Assembly (NCBI GenBank): GCA_964582265.1
Contig: CAZOQT010000006.1
Coordinates: 1 to 47,462 of the forward strand
Source of the DNA: JBAZYK01 sp964582265
GTDB lineage: Bacteria > Patescibacteriota > Gracilibacteria > UBA1369
Reading direction: 5' to 3'
DNA length: 47,462 bases
Position numbers and translations under genes: made by a program. Under the pieces are notes generated by a model, which ran no database searches, had not been told where the DNA came from, and worked only from the letters and a program-made list of their open reading frames with translations. The first letter of the stretch is position 1. Each line of letters opens with the position of its first letter. This document shows positions 15,622 to 24,448 of this stretch, in pieces.

Positions 15622-17268
15622 TTATAAAAGTTCCAAATCTTTTTTTAGTCTTCGGATTGATTCTTCTTTACCTAAAGCCCACATTACCTCGTATACGCCT
15701 GGTGAAAATTGTTCATGTGTAAGCGAGACTCTTAACGGCCACAATAGTTGTCCATTTTTTACATTTAATTCTTGAATGATCTGAAGTAAGAGTCCTTTTA
15801 GGGCTTCCTGGCTATCAAAATTGGTAAAAGTTTCTAGTCTTGGGATGGTGGTTTGTAAGGCCTGTTTGGCTGCGACCTGATCCACCTTCATTTTTGGATT
15901 CATCATAAGTTCAAAAAGCGCGTTTGGTTCCAGCGTTTTTTGGTTGAAGTAAAATCCGATGTGATCTTTGGTTTCCAGAGGTGCGCGCAGGATTTTTTCT
16001 TCTATGGTCAGAAGGCAGCGGTATAGTTTTGGCAAATCCTGTTTATACTCTTCTGGTAGATGATCCTTGACCATGTTGTAAATAATTTCACCGCGCTTGT
16101 CTGTGAAGTCGGCTTCATGTTCTGGCTTACTAAAGGTGTAAACCGGTTCGCCTTTTTCATTGATTGAAATTTGGCTTGATGGATCAAGTTCTTTGGCAAT
16201 AGCTTCCAGCTTTTGATGATATTTTTTCTTGTTCCATTTAAAGTTAAACCAATTCAGTTTTTCTATATCAAAAATTGCGCCGGCTTTGTGGATTTGTTCA
16301 AGAGAAAACTTGTCGATCAGCTCTTCTATGGTGAACATTTCCTGCTCTTCACCTTTGCCCGGGTGCCAGCCAAGAAGGGCAATAAAGTTAATAATGGCTT
16401 CACGGCAATAACCCTTTTTAATGTAGTCTTCCACGCTTACATCTCCCTGGCGTTTGCTTAACTTGGTTTTATCTTTATTAAGGAGCAGGGGAATGTGCGC
16501 GAACTCTGGCGCTTGCCAGCCAAAGGCCTTGTATAAGAAAATGTGCTTTGGTGTAGAAGGAAGCCATTCTTCGCCACGGATCACGTGGGTTATTTCCATG
16601 TAGTGGTCATCAACCACATTTGCTAAATGGTATGTAGGGAAGTTGTCTGACTTGATTAAAACCTGGTCATCAATAGTTTTGCCTTCAAATTCCACGCGGC
16701 CGCGAATTAAATCTTTAAAAATTATTTTTTGGTCTCGGGGTATTTTTTGACGAATTACATAGGGTTCGCCAGCATGTTTTTTTGCTTCGATTTCTTCCGG
16801 CTTTAGTTTTAAACAGGTGCGATCATACATGGGCGCTTGCTTGTTTTTAGCCTGTTGTTCACGCATTTGTTCCAGCCTATCTGGAGTGCAAAAACAAAGG
16901 TAGGCATGCCCATTTTCCACCAGTTCCTGAGCGTGTTTGCGGTAAAGTTCTGTTCTTTGGGACTGAATATATGGGCCAACTGAACCTTTTTGGGCCAGGC
17001 GAGTAGCGCCAATTTGGAGCGGCGCGTTTTCGGCTTTGGAATCAGTATCTTCCAAATATGGACCCTCATCGTTTTCTAGCCCGACCCATTTTAAGGTGTT
17101 AAGAAGGCTTTCAACAGCGCCTTCTACGTAACGGGTTTGGTCGGTGTCTTCTATTCGAAGCAAAAATTGACCCTTGTTTTTGCGGGCAATAAGGTAATTG
17201 TATAAACAGGTGCGGAGGCCTCCCACATGTAAATAACCGGTAGGAGATGGGGCAAAACGCGTGCGCAT
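15622..17268 (-). CDS. gltX: glutamyl-tRNA synthetase
   Basis: A 548-residue class I synthetase that charges tRNA-Glu (and, in organisms without GlnRS, usually tRNA-Gln). The HIGH equivalent is in PSPTGYLHVGGLRT (8-20) and the KMSKS equivalent is KLSKRQGD (269-276). Between DEGP (68-70) and GPYIQSQR (98-105), where typical enzymes have a few residues, there is an insertion of about 25 residues. The C-terminal helical anticodon-binding domain is complete. It has its own promoter at 17307-17335. Confidence 0.96.
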   Translation of the reverse strand: MRTRFAPSPTGYLHVGGLRTCLYNYLIARKNKGQFLLRIEDTDQTRYVEGAVESLLNTLKWVGLENDEGPYLEDTDSKAENAPLQIGATRLAQKGSVGPYIQSQRTELYRKHAQELVENGHAYLCFCTPDRLEQMREQQAKNKQAPMYDRTCLKLKPEEIEAKKHAGEPYVIRQKIPRDQKIIFKDLIRGRVEFEGKTIDDQVLIKSDNFPTYHLANVVDDHYMEITHVIRGEEWLPSTPKHIFLYKAFGWQAPEFAHIPLLLNKDKTKLSKRQGDVSVEDYIKKGYCREAIINFIALLGWHPGKGEEQEMFTIEELIDKFSLEQIHKAGAIFDIEKLNWFNFKWNKKKYHQKLEAIAKELDPSSQISINEKGEPVYTFSKPEHEADFTDKRGEIIYNMVKDHLPEEYKQDLPKLYRCLLTIEEKILRAPLETKDHIGFYFNQKTLEPNALFELMMNPKMKVDQVAAKQALQTTIPRLETFTNFDSQEALKGLLLQIIQELNVKNGQLLWPLRVSLTHEQFSPGVYEVMWALGKEESIRRLKKDLELL

Positions 17269-17306
17269 GATAAGTGAAATTTAAGTTAAGGCTTTTAAAC
17301 GGGGGT

Positions 17307-17335
17307 ATGATAGCATGTTGAATGTGAATTGACAA
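17307..17335 (-). promoter_or_regulatory. promoter of gltX
   Basis: On the minus strand: TTGTCA (17330-17335), a 17-base spacer ending in TGC, and TATCAT (17307-17312). It combines a good -35 with an extended -10. Transcription would start about 30 bases before the ATG. Confidence 0.6.
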
Positions 17336-17410
17336 AATTACATTGCTCTGATGTATTTAGTGATTTTTTAAAGACATGATGGTTTAAGGGCTTATTATTG
17401 CGACCGTATG

Positions 17411-17439
17411 TTGACTTTTTTTCGTAAAAATTGTATTAT
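17411..17439 (+). promoter_or_regulatory. sigma70-type promoter for the gene at 17468
   Basis: TTGACT (17411-17416), 17-base spacer, TATTAT (17434-17439). Predicted start near 17446, leaving a leader of about 22 bases. Confidence 0.65.
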
Positions 17440-17467
17440 AGGCGCAGTTAACACTTAATAAATTTTT

Positions 17468-17815
17468 ATGGGAATGCAAGGTGGTCCATCCGACGGTCCG
17501 TGGGAAGATGGTGATGATCAAGATAATTTAGATAATAATGATAATATTGTAAAAAAGGCTGAGCTTGTCTTAATTAAAGCAAAATTATCTAATAAAGTTG
17601 TAGAATTATCTAAGAGTTTTCCAAGATTTACATTTCTTGAGTTGATTGCCTATTGTGGAATCGATGCAAAGGATAAAACTCCTGAAAATTATCGCACATA
17701 TTGTAAATATGAAGATGCTTTTAATTTGCTTGTAAAAGATGGAGTGGTTGTCTTGGATTTAAGTAGAGATGTTACTAGTACAGAATTGGTTTATAAACTT
17801 CGTACCCTTCATTAA
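17468..17815 (+). CDS. small acidic protein of unknown function
   Basis: A 115-residue protein. The first ~28 residues are Gly/Asp/Asn-rich and probably disordered. Residues 28-115 look like a compact helical domain with a final beta hairpin; the pattern FLELIAYCGID...YEDAFNLLVKDGVVVLD resembles a winged-helix-like arrangement, but this is only an impression. No family recognised. Met3 (17474) is an alternative start. The gene has one of the best promoters in the window and lies 79 bases upstream of ftsK, which has its own -10-like element (TATACT, 17853-17858). Confidence 0.65.
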   Translation: MGMQGGPSDGPWEDGDDQDNLDNNDNIVKKAELVLIKAKLSNKVVELSKSFPRFTFLELIAYCGIDAKDKTPENYRTYCKYEDAFNLLVKDGVVVLDLSRDVTSTELVYKLRTLH

Positions 17816-17894
17816 GAGTTTTGAGTTTGTTCTCAAATGCGACTTTTTGTAGTATACTTTCGCTGATTTTTCTTTGTTTTCGTAAATCTTAATT

Positions 17895-20189
17895 ATGGCT
17901 CGAAGACGTCGTCGTAATCAGGCGCGCACTACAAAGCGCCGCAGGGGGTCTATGAATTTCCAGGTTAAGACTTCGGTTTTGCGTGAAATATATGCAGTAA
18001 CTTACCTGGGTCTTGGGGTTATTACTTTTTTGAGTTTGCGAAATAATTTTGGTATGGCGGGCGAAATGTGGTTAAGCGTTCTTAAGCCAATTTTAGGCTG
18101 GGGAACTTTTGCTTTACCTGTGCTGCTTTGTGGAGCATCTTTGATGCTTTTTCTTTCTAAAAGGGTAATTTTCCCGGCTTCCAGAATTGTGGGGATTTTG
18201 TTATTAATGGTTTCTTCTTTAAGTATTTTGCATCTTTCGGTGCCGATGGATGATCTATTAACTGTGGCACAGAGTGGTGGTTATGGCGGATATATTGGCT
18301 TCGTTGCTAATTTTTTGGTTAGAGAAAGTATGGGAATTAATGCGGTTGGGGCGAGCGCGATATTTATTACGCTACTTATAATTGCGATTTTGCTGACTTT
18401 TGAAGTTTCTATTGTGGCTTTTGTGAATTTCTTAAAGCCTGATTTAAGGCTTATTAGAAAACGTTCTGGTCGTGATGAAGAAATTGATGATGAAGATTTG
18501 ATGGATGATGATGAACTATTAAAAGATATGCCGGAAGAATTAATGAAAAAGGTTGAGGCTCTTACAGATGATGATTTTAAAAAGCCGGCTGAACAAAATC
18601 CGGCGGAAATGATCACTATTAAAAGAGCTCAAATTACGCCAACTACAGCGGCAGAAGATACTGCAGGTAAGAATGTTGAGCGCACTATTCCAATCAAAAC
18701 AGAGGAACAGGAAGCCCTGACTTCTAAGGAAGGTGATGAAAATGAATTTGTGGATTGGGCACCTCCTTCACTAGATTTGTTAACGCCTGCGGTTATTTCT
18801 GAAGGCGAATCGGATGATGCTTTGCTTAAAGATAACGCTCAAAAAATAAGTGAAAAGCTTTCTCAATTTGGACTGGAGGTAGGGATGCATGAAGTGCACG
18901 TTGGGCCAACGGTAATTCAGTATACTTTGCGTCCGCATGAAGGAATTAAACTTTCTAAAATTACTGCTTTAAAAAACGATTTGGCGCTTGCTCTTGCGGC
19001 AAAGGCGATTCGTATTGAGGCTCCAATTCCAGGAAAATCATTGGTAGGAATTGAAGTTCCAAATGATCATAGAACGTTGGTGCACTTGCGTGAAATTTTG
19101 GAGAGCAAGGAATTTAACGAGATTCCTTCTAATTTAAGGTTGCCACTTGGACGTGACGTTTCTGGTAAACCTATGTGTGGAGATTTGGCTTCTATGCCAC
19201 ATTTACTGGTAGCTGGCGCAACTGGTTCCGGTAAATCTGTGGGGATGAATACATTTTTACTTTCGCTTTTATATCAAAATTCTCCAAATGATTTGAAGTT
19301 GATTATGATTGATCCTAAACGCGTGGAAATGGGATCTTATAACGGAATTCCACACTTGCTTACGCCTGTTATTACTGATCCGGGAAAAGCGGCGATTGCG
19401 TTACGTTGGGCCGTGGCGGAAATGAACAGACGTTATCAATTGTGCGCGGAAAATGGACATAGAAATATTGGTGAATTCAATGTCTGCGCAGATGTGCATG
19501 AAGAAGGCAGAGAACTTCCGGGGCATCAGAAAATGCCAAATATTGTGATTGTGATTGATGAGTTGGCGGATCTTATGATGGCTGCGGGCAAGGAAGTGGA
19601 GGCATCGATTTGTAGAATTGCGCAGATGGCGCGCGCGGTTGGAATCCACCTGATTGTGGCAACGCAAAGACCTTCTGTGGATGTCATCACGGGTCTTATT
19701 AAGGCCAACATACCCGCGCGCATTGCTTTTGCCGTAAGTAGCTCAATTGATTCCAGAACTATTTTGGATAGCATTGGGGCAGAAGACTTGCTGGGCAAAG
19801 GTGATATGCTTTATCTGCCAGGTGGTATGAGCAAGCCAGTTCGTATTCAGGGTATTTATGTTTCCACTAAGGAAATTGAACGTGTTACCAATAATATTAA
19901 AGTACAAAGTCCAGCGCCGGATTATCTGGAAGAAATTGTTTCTACAAAAGTAGCTCAGGAAAAAGTTCAGGGAATTCCGGAAAGTAATTTAGCGGATGCG
20001 GATGACGAAGATTTGTATCAACAAGCTTTGCAGGTTGTAATAGAAAGTAGAAAAGCTTCTGCATCTTTGTTACAGCGCCGTTTGAAAGTTGGTTATGCCC
20101 GCGCGGCAAGACTGCTCGATATGATGGAGCAAAATGGCGCAATTGGTCCGGTAAACGGCGCAAAAGCGCGTGAAATTTATATTAATTAG
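17895..20189 (+). CDS. ftsK: FtsK/SpoIIIE-family DNA translocase
   Basis: A 764-residue septal DNA pump that clears and orients chromosome ends during division. The N-terminus is very basic (MARRRRRNQART) and is followed by four or five membrane segments (about 28-180). A strongly acidic linker comes next (about 190-215). The motor domain has Walker A GATGSGKS (about 441-448) and Walker B IVIVIDELAD (about 548-557). The last ~60 residues form the gamma winged-helix domain (DLYQQALQVV...ARAARLLDMMEQNGAIG) that reads KOPS-type DNA motifs. The linker is short compared with E. coli FtsK. galE starts 2 bases after its stop. Confidence 0.96.
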   Translation: MARRRRRNQARTTKRRRGSMNFQVKTSVLREIYAVTYLGLGVITFLSLRNNFGMAGEMWLSVLKPILGWGTFALPVLLCGASLMLFLSKRVIFPASRIVGILLLMVSSLSILHLSVPMDDLLTVAQSGGYGGYIGFVANFLVRESMGINAVGASAIFITLLIIAILLTFEVSIVAFVNFLKPDLRLIRKRSGRDEEIDDEDLMDDDELLKDMPEELMKKVEALTDDDFKKPAEQNPAEMITIKRAQITPTTAAEDTAGKNVERTIPIKTEEQEALTSKEGDENEFVDWAPPSLDLLTPAVISEGESDDALLKDNAQKISEKLSQFGLEVGMHEVHVGPTVIQYTLRPHEGIKLSKITALKNDLALALAAKAIRIEAPIPGKSLVGIEVPNDHRTLVHLREILESKEFNEIPSNLRLPLGRDVSGKPMCGDLASMPHLLVAGATGSGKSVGMNTFLLSLLYQNSPNDLKLIMIDPKRVEMGSYNGIPHLLTPVITDPGKAAIALRWAVAEMNRRYQLCAENGHRNIGEFNVCADVHEEGRELPGHQKMPNIVIVIDELADLMMAAGKEVEASICRIAQMARAVGIHLIVATQRPSVDVITGLIKANIPARIAFAVSSSIDSRTILDSIGAEDLLGKGDMLYLPGGMSKPVRIQGIYVSTKEIERVTNNIKVQSPAPDYLEEIVSTKVAQEKVQGIPESNLADADDEDLYQQALQVVIESRKASASLLQRRLKVGYARAARLLDMMEQNGAIGPVNGAKAREIYIN

Positions 20190-20191
20190 TA

Positions 20192-21241
20192 ATGAGTAAT
20201 TCTAAGCAAATTCTGGTTACTGGCGGTGCCGGTTATATTGGTTCGCATGCGGTAAAGGCGCTGGTGGAAAAGGGTTATGAAGTAGTCGTCATCGACAATC
20301 TTTCCAAAGGGCATAAAGAAGCGGTAGAAAAGGCAAGTGCTGGTGCTGCCAAATTAGTGCAGCTCGATTTGTCCGATTCTGTGGCTCTACAAAAGGTTTT
20401 TGATGAACACGAATTCGACGCAGTTTTGCATTTTGCTGGATCTATTGAAGTTGGCCAGTCAATGAAAATTCCTGAAAAATATTTTGAAAATAACACTGTA
20501 AATGGGGTGCGATTATTGGAGGCCATGCGAAGTGCCAAGTCGCGTCCGGTTAAAAATATCATTTTTTCTTCTACGGCTGCGGTTTATGGTAATCCAAAGC
20601 GCGTGCCAATTATGGAAGATGATGTTCTTGCTCCAACCAATTTTTACGGACAATCCAAATTATTTTTTGAACAGATTTTGCAAAAGTATGCTGATTTTTA
20701 CGGCTTTAGATTTGTAGCTTTGCGTTATTTTAATGCCTGTGGAGCTGATGAATCGGGAGAGATGGGACAAGATTATGAGCCATCAACTCACATTTTGCCT
20801 AGAATTATGCAAACTCTGGTTGGGAAGATTGGCGATTTAAAGCTTTATGGTACGGATTATTCGACTCCGGATGGAACCTGTATTCGCGATTATATTCATG
20901 TGACCGACTTGGTGGATGCGCATGTTTTGGCGCTGGATTATTTATTTAAAAAGAGCGTAGAAAGTGGCGCGGAAAATGGCTCGGGTGAAATTTTTAATTT
21001 GGGTAATGGATCCGGATTTTCAGTTAAGGAAGTTTTTGATGCGGTGGAAAAAGTCACTGGAAAAAAAGTCCCTTACAGTGTAGGCCCGCGTCGTGAAGGG
21101 GATCCGGCGGTCTTGGTTGCTGATTCAACCAAAGCTCGCAAAATTTTGGGCTGGAAACCACGTTTAAACAAGCTGGAAGACATTATTGCGACCGCCTGGA
21201 AGTGGCATGAAAATTATCCCAATGGCTATAAAAAACAGTAA
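20192..21241 (+). CDS. galE: UDP-glucose 4-epimerase
   Basis: A 349-residue short-chain dehydrogenase/reductase that interconverts UDP-glucose and UDP-galactose. It has the NAD-binding GGAGYIGSHA (10-19), SSTAAVYG (about 126-133), the catalytic YxxxK as YGQSK (about 152-156), and RYFNACGAD typical of GalE. It begins 2 bases after ftsK. With galU (29033) and the sugar transferase (24449) it supplies activated sugars for surface polysaccharide. Confidence 0.93.
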   Translation: MSNSKQILVTGGAGYIGSHAVKALVEKGYEVVVIDNLSKGHKEAVEKASAGAAKLVQLDLSDSVALQKVFDEHEFDAVLHFAGSIEVGQSMKIPEKYFENNTVNGVRLLEAMRSAKSRPVKNIIFSSTAAVYGNPKRVPIMEDDVLAPTNFYGQSKLFFEQILQKYADFYGFRFVALRYFNACGADESGEMGQDYEPSTHILPRIMQTLVGKIGDLKLYGTDYSTPDGTCIRDYIHVTDLVDAHVLALDYLFKKSVESGAENGSGEIFNLGNGSGFSVKEVFDAVEKVTGKKVPYSVGPRREGDPAVLVADSTKARKILGWKPRLNKLEDIIATAWKWHENYPNGYKKQ

Positions 21242-21259
21242 TGGAGCTTTGTGGAATTT

Positions 21260-21565
21260 CTAACTAAATAGCGCAGACAGTGTTGCTACTCCAGCTGCGA
21301 ACATGATTAGAAAAAGCAGATTTCCCAGACCGTAACCTAAAATCAAATATTTGTATATTTTGGTGCTGGCGGTCGTTGGTTTGCGGAATTTAATGTAGCC
21401 AAGAATTGCTACGATCAAAGTGATAACTAATTCATAAACTTCCAATTTTATTTGATAGCCGAATTTAAGGCTGATGGCAAAAAACAGAAAGCTTATTAGC
21501 AAGCCAATAATAAGGGCGATAGCAGATCGGATTATGTCTTGAAGTTTGCTTGGTTGGGTTTGCAT
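21260..21565 (-). CDS. small three-TM membrane protein of unknown function
   Basis: The frame is open from 21637 inside secA, but ATG 21565 (MQTQPSKLQD) begins just past the secA stop and is the likelier start, giving 101 residues. Three hydrophobic helices are visible (about 13-36, 42-60 and 72-97). No family recognised; the size and topology recall the 'pilin'-like and holin-like small membrane proteins common in CPR. It is 23 bases downstream of secA and converges with galE. Confidence 0.6.
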   Translation of the reverse strand: MQTQPSKLQDIIRSAIALIIGLLISFLFFAISLKFGYQIKLEVYELVITLIVAILGYIKFRKPTTASTKIYKYLILGYGLGNLLFLIMFAAGVATLSALFS

Positions 21566-21588
21566 GTTTGAATATTTTATTTGGCGGC

Positions 21589-24291
21589 TTAAAGGCCATG
21601 ACACTTCTTGTACTTTTTCCCGCTTCCGCATGGGCACGGATCATTGCGGCCGATTTCTGGTTGAGCGCTCCCCGCTAAAGTTGCGTCTGCTTTGATGATA
21701 ACGGGATTGTCTGCTGATGCTGTGCCGAAATTGGAGTCGTTGTCGTTTAATCCTGAGCCGTCTGAACCTTGTTCTGCTAAAGTGTTGTGCTCACCGGATA
21801 ATACTGAGGCAATTTGATTTTCATTGGTAAACATCTGAATCACTGGTGCGGCGCCAACTTGCAGCATTTCTTGTGGTAATTGAGCTTTTAAATCCAGCTT
21901 AAAAATAGTGTTAACAGTGTTTGCCTGAATTTGAGTCATCATCGTGCTAAACATGCTGTAAGCTTCTTCTTTATAAGCAATTAATGGATCGCGTTGTCCA
22001 TACCCACGCAGTGAAACGCCTTCACGCAAGTGTGTCATGTTATCAATATGTTCCATCCACAAACTATCAATCACGTTTAAATAAATACCACGCTCAATTT
22101 GGCGCATAATGCCAGGATCTTTAAGCTGTTTTTCTTTTTCATCGTATTCCTTAAAGAAATACAATTTAATAGCCTCAATTAGGTCTTCTTGATTATCTGC
22201 TTTTTGTAGGAGTTCAATTGAAAGTGGATAAACTGGATCTTTGTGCAGGGCGTTTATGGATTCCAAAATTTTCTCGTATTCAAAAGCTTTATCATCGCGG
22301 CTGGCATCGGGAACCGTATTTCTTAAAACAATTCCTTCAATTTCTTTTTCTAATAAAATTATAATATCGTTTTTGATGTTTTCGCTGCGCAAAACTTTGT
22401 TACGGCGTGAATAAATAATTCCACGATGTTTGTTCATGACGTCGTCGTATTCCACAATGTGTTTGCGGATATCAAAGTTGCGTCCTTCTACGGATTTTTG
22501 AGCTGTTTCTATAGAATTACTGATCTGCTTATTTTGGATTGGCATATCATCTGGCACTTGCAAAAATTCCATTACTTTCTTGATTCGATCAGACCCAAAT
22601 AGACGCATTAAATCGTCTTCCATGCTTACATAAAATTGGCTTTCACCCGGATCACCCTGACGTCCACTACGACCGCGCAACTGATTATCAATGCGGCGCG
22701 CTTCATGGCGTTCGGTGCCAATGACTACAAGTCCACCCAGATCTTTAACATCATCACCAAGTTTAATGTCTGTACCACGGCCAGCCATATTCGTAGCAAT
22801 GGTAACTGCCCCTTTTTGTCCTGCTTTAGCTACTATTTCGGCTTCACGTTCATGGTGTTTTGCGTTCAATACATTATGAGGCACGCCTTCCATTTGTAGC
22901 ATTTTGCTCATGATTTCCGATTTTTCAATTGAAATGGTACCGATCAAAACCGGCTGGCCTTTGTCATGAAGTTCCTTAACTTTTTTGGCAACGGCCATAT
23001 ATTTGCCTTTTTGATTTTTGTAAATCATGTCCGCTTGATCCAATCTTTGTATCGGATGATGAGTTGGAATTACAATCGTTTCCAAACCGTAAATTTGATA
23101 AAATTCTTCCGCTTCTGTTAGCGCTGTACCTGTCATGCCTGCGAGTTTTTTAAAGAGACGGAAATAATTTTGAAAAGTGATGGTGGCCAAAGTGCGGCTT
23201 TCGCGCTTAACTTCTACAGCTTCTTTGGCTTCAATGGCTTGGTGGAGTCCATCTGAATAGCGGCGACCTGGCAAAATGCGGCCAGTGAATTCATCTACAA
23301 TCAAAACTTCGCCATCCTTCACTACATAATCAATGTCATTTTTATAAACTGTGTGCGCCTTTAAAGCTTGTTCAAGGTGATGCACTTCAGTAAATCCGGC
23401 TTCGGTATAAATGTTATCCATGCCCAGCATCTGTTCCATTTTAGCTATTCCTTCTTCAGTTAAAGTAGCCGTTTTCATTTTTTCATCAATCACGTAATCC
23501 TTGGTTTCTTCCAGATTCCTTACTAATTGCGCATAGCGTACGTATTTAGAAGTCGATTCTTCCGCAGGTGCAGAAATAATAAGTGGAGTTCTAGCCTCGT
23601 CAATCAAAATGGAATCTACTTCATCTACAATCGCATAAAAAAGATCGCGCTGAACTATATGTTCCATGCTTTGAGCCATGTTGTCGCGCAGGTAATCAAA
23701 GCCAAATTCGTTATTGGTGCCGTAAGTAATGTCTGCATTGTAAGCCTGTTTTTTTGCATCTCTTTGTTGATCGTGAATAACGATTCCCACTGTAAGACCA
23801 AGGAATTTATAAAGTCCACCCATCCATTCCGCATCACGATGAGCCAAATAGTCATTTACTGTAACAACATGAACACCTTTTCCCGCTAGCGCGTTAAGAT
23901 AAACCGGCAATGTACAAACCAAAGTTTTACCTTCACCAGTTTTCATTTCTGAAATTCGTCCCTGGTGCAGCACAATTCCACCCAAAATTTGCACGTCAAA
24001 CGGAACCATGTCCCATGTGACTTCATTGCCACGCACAAGCCATTTTTTGCCGACCAGCTTTTTGCAGGCATGTTTTACTAAAGCAAAAGCTTCCGGCATG
24101 ATTTGGTCTAGGGTTTCACCATTTTGTATTCTGGTCTTAAATTCCTCGGTTTTTTTAGGGATTTCCGCTTCTGGTAGAGTTTTTTCGTACTCCTGCGCGA
24201 TTTGGTTGATTTTAGTAACAATTGGCCAAAGTTTTTTGAGCTCTTTTTCATTAGGGGCGCCGAGGCTGTTGTTGCTTAGGTTGTGGATCAC
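21589..24291 (-). CDS. secA: preprotein translocase ATPase SecA
   Basis: A 900-residue motor that drives preproteins through SecYEG. Walker A is MKTGEGKT (116-123) and the DEAD-like motif is in DEVDSILIDEART. Motifs of the second helicase domain are present (IATNMAGRGTDIKL; RGRSGRQGD). The C-terminus ends in a zinc-binding SEC-C tail, CPCGSGKKYKKCH, which binds SecB or ribosomes in other bacteria. The start is GTG (24289-24291); an AT-rich repeat abuts it exactly as the same repeat abuts ATG starts elsewhere, which supports this choice. Confidence 0.97.
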   Translation of the reverse strand: MIHNLSNNSLGAPNEKELKKLWPIVTKINQIAQEYEKTLPEAEIPKKTEEFKTRIQNGETLDQIMPEAFALVKHACKKLVGKKWLVRGNEVTWDMVPFDVQILGGIVLHQGRISEMKTGEGKTLVCTLPVYLNALAGKGVHVVTVNDYLAHRDAEWMGGLYKFLGLTVGIVIHDQQRDAKKQAYNADITYGTNNEFGFDYLRDNMAQSMEHIVQRDLFYAIVDEVDSILIDEARTPLIISAPAEESTSKYVRYAQLVRNLEETKDYVIDEKMKTATLTEEGIAKMEQMLGMDNIYTEAGFTEVHHLEQALKAHTVYKNDIDYVVKDGEVLIVDEFTGRILPGRRYSDGLHQAIEAKEAVEVKRESRTLATITFQNYFRLFKKLAGMTGTALTEAEEFYQIYGLETIVIPTHHPIQRLDQADMIYKNQKGKYMAVAKKVKELHDKGQPVLIGTISIEKSEIMSKMLQMEGVPHNVLNAKHHEREAEIVAKAGQKGAVTIATNMAGRGTDIKLGDDVKDLGGLVVIGTERHEARRIDNQLRGRSGRQGDPGESQFYVSMEDDLMRLFGSDRIKKVMEFLQVPDDMPIQNKQISNSIETAQKSVEGRNFDIRKHIVEYDDVMNKHRGIIYSRRNKVLRSENIKNDIIILLEKEIEGIVLRNTVPDASRDDKAFEYEKILESINALHKDPVYPLSIELLQKADNQEDLIEAIKLYFFKEYDEKEKQLKDPGIMRQIERGIYLNVIDSLWMEHIDNMTHLREGVSLRGYGQRDPLIAYKEEAYSMFSTMMTQIQANTVNTIFKLDLKAQLPQEMLQVGAAPVIQMFTNENQIASVLSGEHNTLAEQGSDGSGLNDNDSNFGTASADNPVIIKADATLAGSAQPEIGRNDPCPCGSGKKYKKCHGL

Positions 24292-24308
24292 GTTAATTAG
24301 TAATTAAT
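24292..24308 (-). repeat. AT-rich start-codon-proximal repeat, copy 4
   Basis: Shorter copy (GTTAATTAGTAATTAAT on the plus strand) ending directly at the GTG start of secA. Confidence 0.65.
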
Positions 24309-24325
24309 GGGTTTGTGCGCTCAAC

Positions 24326-24354
24326 AGTGTAGGGGACTTTAGGCTTAAAGTAAA
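24326..24354 (-). promoter_or_regulatory. candidate secA promoter
   Basis: On the minus strand: TTTACT (24349-24354), 17-base spacer, TACACT (24326-24331). Both hexamers match 4 of 6. The predicted start is about 28 bases before the GTG. Confidence 0.4.
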
Positions 24355-24437
24355 GGATGCAGGTGGAAAATGTGCGCTCTTATTTCAGGCGCCGTAAATA
24401 TCCTTAAGGCGAGGGCCAGGAAGAGGTAAGCAAACAT
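24345..24437 (-). CDS. possible 30-residue leader peptide upstream of secA
   Basis: A short ORF starting with MFAYLFLALALRIFTAP and ending HLHPLL. A hydrophobic N-terminal half is followed by a His/Pro-containing tail. It starts 12 bases after the sugar-transferase stop, with AAAGG five bases before the ATG, a spacing that could serve as a ribosome site. Its codons are richer in CTC/CTG/GCC than the neighbours. Nothing proves it is translated. Its interest is its place, in front of secA, where some bacteria have a secretion-monitor peptide. Confidence 0.2.
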   Translation of the reverse strand: MFAYLFLALALRIFTAPEIRAHIFHLHPLL

Positions 24438-24448
24438 GTCTGCCTTTC

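Noticed and set aside
24309..24448. Possible SRP RNA or other structured RNA upstream of secA
   Set aside because: The conserved SRP core (GGTCAGGnnnGGAAnnnAGCAGCC-like) is absent and no convincing long stem was found.
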